The notes under the pieces: model-generated
What the model was told of the DNA's origin: nothing
Database searches by the model: none
Seen by the model: the letters and a program-made list of their open reading frames with translations, nothing else
NCBI GenBank assembly: GCA_022826195.1
Contig: JAJDVI010000027.1
Coordinates: forward strand, 1-38,928
Source of the DNA: Acidobacteriota bacterium
GTDB taxonomy: Bacteria > Acidobacteriota > Vicinamibacteria > Marinacidobacterales > Marinacidobacteraceae
Length of the DNA: 38,928 nucleotides
Reading direction: 5' to 3'
Translations under genes and position numbers: made by a program
In this document: positions 31,048 through 38,928 of the stretch, in pieces
How the letters are laid out: every line of letters begins with the position of its first letter
How positions within the stretch are numbered: the first letter of the stretch is position 1

Positions 31048-34000
31048 CTATTGTCTGCCCCGCAGCAGGAGAGACCCGTCGTCAACGAGACTGTAGAGCG
31101 CCGGGACGATCAGCAGGGTGACGAGGGTGGCGAAGGCGACGCCGAAGGCGAGCGAGGCGGCCATCGGAATCAGGAACTGCGCCTGGACACTGCGCTCGGC
31201 CAGCAGCGGCGCCAGCCCCGCGCAGGTGGTCACCGAGGTGAGGATGATGGGACGAAAACGGAGGGGGCCCGCCGCGAGCACCGCCTCCCGGGTGGGCAGT
31301 CCGGCGCGGCGCTCGCGGTTGATGAAATCGAGCAGGACCAGCGCGTCGTTCACCACGATCCCGACGAGCGGCACCACCCCGAAGAAGCTGAGGATGGAGA
31401 AATCCACCCCCAGGATCAGGTGTCCGAAGATGGCCCCCGCGAGTCCGAAGGGCACCGCCGCCATGATGACGAAGGGGTACGTCCAGGAAGCGAGCGGCAC
31501 CGCGAGCAGCGCGTAGATGAGGATCAGCGCGAGCAGCACGTGACCCCTGAGGGTCTCGAGCGTTTCCTCCTGATCGCCCGCCACGCCCGCGACCTCGAAA
31601 CGCAGGTCGGGGAAACTCTCCCGCAGCTCGGGAAGCACCCGCGCCTGGACATCGGCCAGCATCGCGCCGGCCGAGGCGACCGCCGGATCCACGTTGGTGT
31701 GGACGGTCACCGCCCGGTCGCCGTCCATCCGGCGGATGGCCGCCAACTTCTCCGCGCTGGCGATCTCGGCGACCTCGCCGATGGGGGCCACGCCGCCGTC
31801 GGCGCGGCGAACCACCATCCCGGTCACGTCCTCGGGCGCGGCGCGGCCCGATTGCGGGTAGCGCAGGAGCACCCGGACTTCGTCGCGTCCCCGCTGGATC
31901 CGTTGCACTTCCCCGCCGTAGAACGCCTGGCGCAACTGGCGTCCGAACTCGGCGGCGCCGATGCCGACCCCGGCGCCGCTGGAACGGACGCGCGCCACCA
32001 GTTCCGGCGCGCTCCCCTCCCAATCGTCCCGGATCGAACTCACCCCGGCGTACTCGCCAAGCCGCGTCTCGAGCGCCGCCGAGCCCTCGCGCAACGTCCC
32101 CACCTCGTCTCCGCTGACCCGGAGGGAGATGTCCGCCTCCTCACCGAGGAGCGACGTCAGGACGGTCACCTCGCCGCGGTGCGGCAACGTGGTGGTGAGG
32201 CTGCGCAGGCGGTCGCCGAACTCCCGGGGGGTGAAGCCGGTCCGCTGCTGCGCGGGAACCAGTTGGATCACGACTTGGCCGATGGTGGTTCCGGAACCCC
32301 CGACCGTCCCTCCGATGGCGCCGCCCGGCCCGAAAGGAAGCCGCTGGCCCACCAGCGCCGCCAGGTTCCGCAGTGGATCCATGCCGTGCTCGGCGCGGAT
32401 CTCGTCCCGAATCTGGTGAATGGACGCCTCTACCTGCTCGACCACCTCCGCGGTCGCGCTCGCCGAGGAACCGGGCGGGAGCGACACCTGTACGGTGATG
32501 ACGTCGCTGTCGAAGGGAGGGTTGGCCTCCGTCGGCACCCAACCGCCGCCGAGCAGCCCCAGGGCCAGCGCCAGCGCCAGCACGCCGAGGGCCACCGTCG
32601 CCAGTCGGTTCCTGAGCGACCAGCCCAGCGCCGGCCGGTAGAGGATCTCGATGGCTCCGTCGAGAACGCTCTGGAACGCCTTCCGGATCCGGGCCAGCCG
32701 GCGGCTCGGCCGCACGCCGAGTCCGCCGTGCGCCATGTGGTGGGGAAGGATCCAGGCGGCGTCGAGGAGCGAGAAGGCGAGCACCGGGATGACGATCCGG
32801 GGAAGCGTGCCCATGAGATCGCCCCAGACGCCGGGGAGACCGAGGAGCGGCGCGAATGCCGCCATGGTGGTCAGGACCCCGAAGGAAGCCGGGAAGAGGA
32901 CCTGGCGCACTCCCCGGACGGCGGCGGCCTCGACACCCGTCTTCGCGAGGGAGACGTGGCGCTGCACGTTCTCCCCCACCACGATGGCGTCGTCCACCAC
33001 GATGCCGAGGGTCAGGATGAACCCGAACAGGCTGAACATGTTCACGGTGACCCCCAGCCCGGGCATCATCAGGAACGCACCGAAGAAGGCCACCGGAAGA
33101 CCGGCGGCGGTCCACACCGCCACCCGGCTCGACAGGGTGAAGAAAAGGACCAGGAAGATCAGCGCCAGGCCCTGCAGACCGTTCCTGACCAGGATTTCCA
33201 TGCGGCCCTCGAAGAGCCGCCAGGCATCGAACCAGGGAGTCACCGAGAGCCCCTCCGGCGCCGCGCGCTGGATCGCGCGGACTTCCTCGTGCACCGCCTC
33301 TGCCGCCTCGAGGAGCCGGGCCCCGCTCGCCAGCATCACCTCGAGATGCACCGCCGGTTCCCCGTTCATCCGCGCCGACCGCTCGATGTCCTCGAAGCCG
33401 TCCGTCACGACGGCGATGTCCCCGACCGTGACCGTGCCGCCGCCGGGGCGGGCGATCAGCGGAATCCGGGCAAAGTCCGCCGCCGTCACGGCTTCCGCCT
33501 CCGTGCTGATCCGCAACTCGCCGGCGGGGAAACGGACCGCGCCCCCGGCGACGTCCGCCGAACCGCGGCGGATGGCCGCCGCCACCTGATCGAAGGTGAG
33601 GCCGAAGCGGGTGAGAACGCCTTCCGAGACCTCGATCGAGATCTCGTAGTTCCGCCCGGTGGCGATTTCGACCGTCGCCACGCCGGGGAGGGGAGCGATC
33701 CGGTCCCGGATCCAGTGCGCCGCTTCGGTGAGGCTACGTTCGTCGGCGTCCCCGTGGACCGTAACCCGCAGCAGCAGGGGATCGAGGCGCAGCTCCGAGA
33801 TCACCGGCTCCTCGATATCCACCGGCAGCGTCGTCAGGGCTCCGACCCGTTCCCGGACCTCGTCGCTCACGGTCCGGAAGTCGGCCCACCGCTCCACCTC
33901 GACGGTGACCACGCCGAGCCCCTCCGACGCGAGGCTCGCGATCTCCTTCACCCCCGAGAGGTCGTTAAGCGCCTCCTCGATCCCCACCAGGACGCTCTCT

Positions 34001-34227
34001 TCGATCACCTCCGCCCCGGCGCCGGGAAATACGGTCCGAATGGTCAGGAGCGAGGACCGCGCCTCGGGGATCATCTCCTGCGGGATGCCGCCGATCGTGA
34101 GCAGCCCGCCGAGCGAGATCCCGAGCAGCATGAGGTTGGCCGCAACCCGGTTCCTCACGAACCAGGCGAGCACCCCGGACGGCGCTCGCTCGCCGGGCGC
34201 CGCGGGGGCGGGATCCATCTCCGTCAC
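31048..34227 (-). CDS. RND-family efflux permease (AcrB/MexB/HAE1-like)
   Basis: A 1059-aa inner-membrane pump. The N-terminal helix (NRVAANLMLLGISLGGLLTI) is followed by a porter domain, a TM block with the proton-relay region LGIVVDDAIVVGENVQRH, then a second half repeating the pattern and ending VGIVVNDALVLLDFINRE. Length and two-fold repeat are normal for hydrophobe/amphiphile exporters. Start GTG 34227 has GAGGGA about 6 nt upstream, overlapping the stop of a short upstream frame. No membrane-fusion (adaptor) or TolC-type gene lies next to it in the window, and it is divergent from a PKS, so product export is a possible role (inference). Confidence 0.92.
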   Translation of the reverse strand: MTEMDPAPAAPGERAPSGVLAWFVRNRVAANLMLLGISLGGLLTIGGIPQEMIPEARSSLLTIRTVFPGAGAEVIEESVLVGIEEALNDLSGVKEIASLASEGLGVVTVEVERWADFRTVSDEVRERVGALTTLPVDIEEPVISELRLDPLLLRVTVHGDADERSLTEAAHWIRDRIAPLPGVATVEIATGRNYEISIEVSEGVLTRFGLTFDQVAAAIRRGSADVAGGAVRFPAGELRISTEAEAVTAADFARIPLIARPGGGTVTVGDIAVVTDGFEDIERSARMNGEPAVHLEVMLASGARLLEAAEAVHEEVRAIQRAAPEGLSVTPWFDAWRLFEGRMEILVRNGLQGLALIFLVLFFTLSSRVAVWTAAGLPVAFFGAFLMMPGLGVTVNMFSLFGFILTLGIVVDDAIVVGENVQRHVSLAKTGVEAAAVRGVRQVLFPASFGVLTTMAAFAPLLGLPGVWGDLMGTLPRIVIPVLAFSLLDAAWILPHHMAHGGLGVRPSRRLARIRKAFQSVLDGAIEILYRPALGWSLRNRLATVALGVLALALALGLLGGGWVPTEANPPFDSDVITVQVSLPPGSSASATAEVVEQVEASIHQIRDEIRAEHGMDPLRNLAALVGQRLPFGPGGAIGGTVGGSGTTIGQVVIQLVPAQQRTGFTPREFGDRLRSLTTTLPHRGEVTVLTSLLGEEADISLRVSGDEVGTLREGSAALETRLGEYAGVSSIRDDWEGSAPELVARVRSSGAGVGIGAAEFGRQLRQAFYGGEVQRIQRGRDEVRVLLRYPQSGRAAPEDVTGMVVRRADGGVAPIGEVAEIASAEKLAAIRRMDGDRAVTVHTNVDPAVASAGAMLADVQARVLPELRESFPDLRFEVAGVAGDQEETLETLRGHVLLALILIYALLAVPLASWTYPFVIMAAVPFGLAGAIFGHLILGVDFSILSFFGVVPLVGIVVNDALVLLDFINRERRAGLPTREAVLAAGPLRFRPIILTSVTTCAGLAPLLAERSVQAQFLIPMAASLAFGVAFATLVTLLIVPALYSLVDDGSLLLRGRQ

Positions 34228-34236
34228 TCCCGTCCC

Positions 34237-34425
34237 TCAGCGCCCGCCGCCGGGCGGCCCGGCGGCCGCGGCGGCGATGAGGTCCCCGGCCCGGATCAGC
34301 AGTTCCTCCGGGTGGGCGAGCAGACCATCCAGCGCTTCCGGGTGCGCCGGAAAGGAGATATGAGGATCCGACACCTGCCACGGGCGCCGGGGGGAACAGG
34401 CGGGCATGAGGGGGAGCGCACGCAT
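34237..34425 (-). CDS. possible small gene or leader frame upstream of the RND permease
   Basis: A 62-aa frame starting MRALPLMPACSPRRPWQVSD and containing PEELLIRAGDLIAAAAAGPP. Its stop overlaps the ribosome site of the RND permease, so translation could be coupled. AAGG lies about 10 nt before ATG 34425. It resembles no family I know; it could be the last remnant of a lost adaptor gene or chance. The region 34426-34747, between it and the PKS, holds no other gene and should contain both divergent promoters. Confidence 0.3.
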   Translation of the reverse strand: MRALPLMPACSPRRPWQVSDPHISFPAHPEALDGLLAHPEELLIRAGDLIAAAAAGPPGGGR

Positions 34426-34747
34426 TGTAGGCTGCCTTGCGCCCCGCTCGGCTAGGGTCCGCGGCGGCGTCCGGGTGGGTCTGACCGGAGATTCCTGTGC
34501 CATACTTGGGACACGCGGCGCGAGCGAGGTTCCCGATTCCATGAGGGGCAACCCCCGGCATCCGAATCCCATGGCCTGCAAGTTCGTATCTCCGAGTTTC
34601 TCCTACGGCGGAGCGCCGCGCCCTTGGCGCCGTCCGGCGCCCGCGGGGCCCGGATTCCGGCGCGCACCAAGCCCCCGTCGGACCCCCACCGTCCCGCTCC
34701 CCGGGCTCTCACCGAGGACGCGGCGCTCCGCGGGAGCGTAGCGGGCG

Positions 34748-37700
34748 GTGCGGCAGTCCGGCGCGCGAGAGAAAGGACGCGAACCACCCCGGGACCTCCC
34801 GGGATCGTCGGGCGCCGAGCGCCGGCTGCGGGAGGTTCTCCGTGAGGAGATCGGGCGTGCGCTCGCGCTCCCCGGCCCGGCACCCGCCGATGCCGGCTTC
34901 TTCGCACTCGGGGGCGACTCGGTGCAGGCGGAGAGCCTGCGGACCCGCCTGAACGAGCGGTTCGGCGAGGAGTACCGGGTCTCCCCAACCGCGCTGTTCG
35001 ACCATCCGAGCGCGGCGTCGCTCGCGCGGTGGCTGGTTCGGGGAGCGGCCGGCCGGCCGCCGGCGCCGGTCGCCGGACCGGCCGATGCGGTGGCGGACGG
35101 CGTGGCGGTGGTGGGGATGGGCTGCCGTTTCCCCGGGGGCGAAGGGCTCGAGGGGTTCCGGATGCTGCTCGAAGCCGGCGGCGACGCCGTGGAGGAGGGC
35201 GAGCCGGGATCGGGCCGGGGACGCGTGGGGACGCTGTTCCGAGACCGGCGGGCGCCGCCGGACCCCCGGCGTTTCGGGGCGTTCGTGACCCGCATGGATC
35301 GCTTCGACGCGGCGTTCTTCGGGATCTCCGACGCGGAAGCGCATCTGCTGGACCCGCAGCACCGCTTGCTGCTGGAGGTGAGCTGGCACGCGCTGGAGGA
35401 CGCCGGGATCGCGCCGGAGTCCCTCAAGGGCACGCGGACCGGGGTCTTCGCCGGGGTGGGCGCGAGCGGCTACCGGGACCTCGTGCCGCCGGAAATGGCG
35501 CCGAGCGTGTACGCGGTCACGGGGAACAGCGCGAGCACCGCGATCGGCCGGATCGCCTTCTGTCTGGGCCTCGAAGGGCCGGCGATGGCGGTGGACACGG
35601 CGAGTTCCTCGTCGCTGGTGGCGGTGCATCAGGCGGTCTCGGCGCTGCTCCACGGCGACGCGGAACTGGCGCTCGCCGGAGGGGTCAACGTGATCGCGAG
35701 CGGGGCGCGGACCGAGACGTTCGCGGCCGGCGGGATGCTGTCCCCGCGCGGGAGGTGCCGTTCCTACGACGCGGGCGCCGAGGGATACGTGCGCGGCGAA
35801 GGCTGCGGCATCGTGGTGTTGAAGCGGCTCTCGGCCGCGGTGGCGGCGGGCGATCGGATCCTGGGGGTGATCCGGGGCTCGGCGGTGAACCAGGACGGCG
35901 CGAGTTCGGGACTGACGGCCCCGCGCGGGCCCTCGCAGGAGCGCCTCATCGAAGAGGCCCTCGGGCGGGCGGGCTGGGCCCCGGCGGAGGTGGATTACCT
36001 CGAGGGTCACGGTTCGGGGACGCCGCTCGGGGACCCCATCGAGGTGGCGGCCGCGCTCGCCGTCTATGGGCGGGAGCGGGACCCCGCCGAGCCGCTGTTG
36101 CTGGGCTCGGTGAAGGGCAACCTGGGCCATCTGGAGGCGGCGGCGGGGATCGCGGGTCTGATCAAGGTGTTGCTGGCCATCGAGGCGGGACGGCTGCCCG
36201 CCCAGGTCAACTTCGAGGAGCCGAACCCGCGGATCGCCTGGGACGAACTCCCGGTTCGGGTGGTTACGGAGTCAGCCGCCTGGCCGGAGCGGGGGGTCCC
36301 GAGGCGGGCGGGAGTGAGTTCGTTCGGGCTCTCGGGCACGAACGCCCACGTTCTGGTGGAGGGGCCTACTCCGGCGGAAACGGCGGCCGGCGGGAAGACG
36401 GCGCCGGAAGGCCGGGCGCTCGTGCTGCCGTTGTCGGCGAAGTCGCCGGCGGCGCTCTCGCGCCTCGCGGGCCGCTACCGGACCTGGGTCGGCGAGCGGA
36501 CCGAGACGCGCCTCGTGGACCTGGCCTGGACGGCCGCGGCCGGACGCAGCGCGCTTCCGCACCGGGCGGGCGTGGCGTTTCTGGACGAGACGGAGCTGCT
36601 CGAGGGGCTCGCGGCCGTGGAGGAGGGCCAGCGAGGCGTCCTCGCGGAGCCCTCTCCGACGCTCGCCTTCGTCTTTCCCGGACAGGGAGGCCAGTGGCCG
36701 GGGATGGGGCGGGCGCTCTACCGGAGCGAAGCGGCGGTGCGGGAGGTGTTCGATCGCTGCGATGCGGTGTTCCGGGAGGAGTCCGGGAGTGCCTTGTTGC
36801 CGGTGATGTTCGCCGCCCCGGATGCCTCCGGCGATCTGGACGCGACGACCTGGACGCAGCCGGCGCTCTATACGCTCGGATGCGGTCTGGCGACGTTCTG
36901 GAGGCATTACGGCGTCCGTCCGGCCGCCGTGCTCGGGCATAGCGCCGGGGAGGTGGCGGCGGCCTGGGCGGCGGGGATGGTCGGCCTGGAGGAGGGGATG
37001 CGGTTCGCGATCCGCCGGGGCCGGCTGATGGCGTCGGTGCGTTCGGGGGGAGCGATGGGAGCGGTGTTTCTCACCGCCCCCGAGGCGGCGCGGCGGGTTC
37101 CGGAACTCGGCGGCGGAAACGGGGCGGAGGGTCTCGCGGTGGCTTCGGACAACGGCGGCCACCAGGTGCTCAGCGGCCCCCGGCCGCTGCTTGCGGGAGT
37201 CCTCGAACGACTGTCGGCCGAGGGAGTGCGGACCGCGATGCTCTCCATCAGCGAGGCGTCGCACTGCGCGCTCATGGACCCGATCCTCGACGGGATCGAG
37301 GCGGCCGGGGCGGCGCTCCCGGCGGCGAGCCCGGCGGGCGGTGCGGTCCCCTTCGTGAGCAGCATGACGGGGGAGGTGGTCGGGGAGCCCGGGGAACTGG
37401 ACGGCGCCTACTGGCGGCGCCAGATCCGGACTTCGGTGCGCTTTGCCGCCGCGGTCGGGACCCTGGCGGACCTGGGGGTGCGGGTGCTGGTGGACCTGGG
37501 GCCGCGGGGGCGGACGTCGCTCACGGCGAGCGGCGCCTGGCCGGACGGGACGCCGGGGCCCCTGCTGGTTCCGACGCTCGTGGGCCCGCGGGCGCCCGAG
37601 GCGGGTGCGGCGGAGGCGCTCGGGCGGGCGTGGGAGTCGGGGGTCGAGGTTCCGCTCCGGGAGCTGTTCGGGGAGGAGCGCGGGCGCCGGGTGGCGGCCC

Positions 37701-38928
37701 CGGCCTATCCGTTTGAGGGACGCCGCTACTGGGTGGACGAGCCGGACGAGGATCCGGCGGCCAGCGACCGCGCGGGGGATGCGTTCGCGGCCGGCGATGA
37801 TCCGGTCCCCGAGCGCGCGCGCCGTATCGAGGCGTTCTTGCGCCGCGAGGTCCAGAGCTTTCTGCGGCTCGAGGAACCGCCCCCGGCGGACGTCGGCTTC
37901 CTGGCGCTGGGGATGGAGTCGCTGCAGGTCGTCGAACTGCGAAATCGCCTGAACCGGGCGCTCGGAGAGTCGGTCGAGGTCTCGGAAGCCGAGGTCTTCT
38001 CCCATCCGACCGCGGCGCGGCTCGCGGCCCACGTGGCGGCCCGACGGGCGGTCCGGTCCGGGGCGCCGGGGGCGGCGCGTGCATCGGTCGGGCGGAGGCG
38101 GGGCGTCCGGAAGCGGGGCCGGGTGGCCGATCCGGTCGCGGTGGTCGGGATGGGCTGCCGGTTTCCCGGCGGCGGGGGTCTCGAGGAGTTCCGTGGCCGG
38201 CTGCTCCGGGGCGTGGACCTGGTGACCGGCGGCCGCCCCGGCGGGGGGTTGCCGGGCGCCGGCGCCGCCGGGGAGTGGGGGGCGTACGTACCGGGGCTGG
38301 ACCGGTTCGATGCGGATTTCTTCCGGATCGCGCCGGTGGAGGCGGAGCTGATGGACCCGCAGCAGCGGCTGCTGCTGGAGGTGAGCTGGGCGGCGCTGGA
38401 AGAGGCCGGGATCGCCCCCCGGAGCCTTTCGGGGAGTCGGACCGGGGTGTACGCGGGGATGTTCGGGCGCGACTTCGAGGGCCTCGCGGCGCACGCGGCG
38501 CCGGGCCTGTACCGCTCGACCGGGTCGAGCTTCTCGGCGGCGATCGGCCGGGTGGCGTACACGCTGGGGCTCGAGGGGCCGGCGGTCGCGGTGGATACGG
38601 CGTGTTCGGCCTCGCTGGTGGCGGTGCACCACGCGGTTGCCGCGCTGGAGCGGCGGGAGGTGGACCTGGCGCTTGCGGGAGGGGTGAACGCGGTGCTCAG
38701 CGCCGCGCTGACGGAGACCTTCGCGGCGGCCGGAATGCTGGCGCCGGACGGCCGGTGCAAGACCTTCGACGCGTCGGCGAACGGCTACGTGCGGGGCGAG
38801 GGCTGCGGGATGGTGGTGCTCCGGCGGCTGAGCGACGCCGCGGCCGCCGGCGACCGCATCCTCGGGGTGATCCGGGGTTCGGCGGTGAACCAGGACGGGG
38901 CGAGTGCGGGGCTGACCGCGCCGAACGG
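34748..38928 (+). CDS. modular type I polyketide synthase, ACP-KS-AT-ACP-KS (3' end outside window)
   Basis: At least 1393 aa, continuing past the edge. An N-terminal carrier domain has [13 protein letters not shown] (phosphopantetheine Ser at 34919). KS1 runs from GMGCRFPGG to [11 protein letters not shown] with His at 36008 (EGHGSGT) and 36128 (KGNLGH), but its nucleophile motif is DTASSSSL: Ser (AGT, 35603) replaces Cys. AT has [12 protein letters not shown] and GHSAGE (Ser at 36941); the specificity region reads [12 protein letters not shown], neither HAFH nor YASH. ACP2 has [17 protein letters not shown] (Ser at 37919). KS2 has the normal DTACSASL (Cys at 38603). There is no KR, DH or ER between AT and ACP2. 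Start GTG 34748 has GGGAG 11 nt upstream; an in-frame stop at 34739 bounds it. KS1-AT-ACP2 looks like a loading module, or a non-extending one. Confidence 0.92.
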   Translation, partial: MRQSGAREKGREPPRDLPGSSGAERRLREVLREEIGRALALPGPAPADAGFFALGGDSVQAESLRTRLNERFGEEYRVSPTALFDHPSAASLARWLVRGAAGRPPAPVAGPADAVADGVAVVGMGCRFPGGEGLEGFRMLLEAGGDAVEEGEPGSGRGRVGTLFRDRRAPPDPRRFGAFVTRMDRFDAAFFGISDAEAHLLDPQHRLLLEVSWHALEDAGIAPESLKGTRTGVFAGVGASGYRDLVPPEMAPSVYAVTGNSASTAIGRIAFCLGLEGPAMAVDTASSSSLVAVHQAVSALLHGDAELALAGGVNVIASGARTETFAAGGMLSPRGRCRSYDAGAEGYVRGEGCGIVVLKRLSAAVAAGDRILGVIRGSAVNQDGASSGLTAPRGPSQERLIEEALGRAGWAPAEVDYLEGHGSGTPLGDPIEVAAALAVYGRERDPAEPLLLGSVKGNLGHLEAAAGIAGLIKVLLAIEAGRLPAQVNFEEPNPRIAWDELPVRVVTESAAWPERGVPRRAGVSSFGLSGTNAHVLVEGPTPAETAAGGKTAPEGRALVLPLSAKSPAALSRLAGRYRTWVGERTETRLVDLAWTAAAGRSALPHRAGVAFLDETELLEGLAAVEEGQRGVLAEPSPTLAFVFPGQGGQWPGMGRALYRSEAAVREVFDRCDAVFREESGSALLPVMFAAPDASGDLDATTWTQPALYTLGCGLATFWRHYGVRPAAVLGHSAGEVAAAWAAGMVGLEEGMRFAIRRGRLMASVRSGGAMGAVFLTAPEAARRVPELGGGNGAEGLAVASDNGGHQVLSGPRPLLAGVLERLSAEGVRTAMLSISEASHCALMDPILDGIEAAGAALPAASPAGGAVPFVSSMTGEVVGEPGELDGAYWRRQIRTSVRFAAAVGTLADLGVRVLVDLGPRGRTSLTASGAWPDGTPGPLLVPTLVGPRAPEAGAAEALGRAWESGVEVPLRELFGEERGRRVAAPAYPFEGRRYWVDEPDEDPAASDRAGDAFAAGDDPVPERARRIEAFLRREVQSFLRLEEPPPADVGFLALGMESLQVVELRNRLNRALGESVEVSEAEVFSHPTAARLAAHVAARRAVRSGAPGAARASVGRRRGVRKRGRVADPVAVVGMGCRFPGGGGLEEFRGRLLRGVDLVTGGRPGGGLPGAGAAGEWGAYVPGLDRFDADFFRIAPVEAELMDPQQRLLLEVSWAALEEAGIAPRSLSGSRTGVYAGMFGRDFEGLAAHAAPGLYRSTGSSFSAAIGRVAYTLGLEGPAVAVDTACSASLVAVHHAVAALERREVDLALAGGVNAVLSAALTETFAAAGMLAPDGRCKTFDASANGYVRGEGCGMVVLRRLSDAAAAGDRILGVIRGSAVNQDGASAGLTAPN

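Noticed and set aside
30967..34455. 1162-codon plus-strand frame opposite the RND permease
   Set aside because: Antisense shadow rich in Arg, His, Gly and Asp; the RND frame has all family motifs.
36272..38632. 786-codon minus-strand frame opposite the PKS
   Set aside because: Antisense shadow; the plus-strand frame has intact KS, AT and ACP motifs.
1..38928. CRISPR arrays, rRNA genes and intact insertion sequences
   Set aside because: No regularly spaced repeats, no rRNA sequence and no transposase gene were seen.

Overview
The window is high-GC bacterial chromosome. No 16S rRNA or other phylogenetic marker is visible, so taxonomy is inference. The gene set fits Acidobacteriota or a similar soil or marine phylum: a GWxTD-domain lipoprotein-like protein in an operon with a sensor kinase and an NtrC-type regulator, carboxypeptidase-regulatory-domain outer-membrane barrels, an Abhydrolase_10 protein, a TRAP transporter and a modular type I PKS.

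Positions 1-7.8 kb are accessory DNA with lower and patchier GC than the rest. A minus-strand operon encodes a DUF6338 membrane protein followed by two overlapping or abutting proline-rich microproteins. Two fragments of a dead tyrosine integrase come next. After them lies a compact mobilization module: a putative oriT with a ColE1-type nic core, mobC, and a relaxase gene carrying mobB-like and mobD-like genes nested in another frame, exactly as in ColE1 mbeC-A-B-D. A two-gene type II restriction-modification system, a small membrane protein and an intact P4-type integrase reading away from a tRNA-Ala(GGC) complete the block. It looks like an integrative mobilizable element that uses ColE1-style conjugal machinery, with restriction-modification as cargo. 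The second att site is not visible in the window.

Positions 7.8-28.6 kb look like ordinary chromosome. On the plus strand is an orphan VapB antitoxin. On the minus strand are a TRAP transporter (dctP-dctQ-dctM), an exported beta-barrel protein, an AraC regulator, an Abhydrolase_10 protein, a GNAT-like protein and enolase. On the plus strand follow a plug-less outer-membrane barrel and the kinase / NtrC-type regulator / GWxTD operon, whose genes overlap by a few bases. A large TonB-dependent receptor lies on the minus strand. A 50-bp two-hairpin repeat punctuates gene ends here.

Positions 28.6-31 kb hold an alpha/beta hydrolase surrounded by decayed coding fragments and copies of a 25-bp dispersed repeat that also occurs at the left end of the window. 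Positions 31-38.9 kb hold an RND efflux permease on the minus strand. Divergent from it is the start of a modular PKS (ACP-KS-AT-ACP-KS...), in which the first ketosynthase carries serine in place of the catalytic cysteine. The PKS runs off the right edge.
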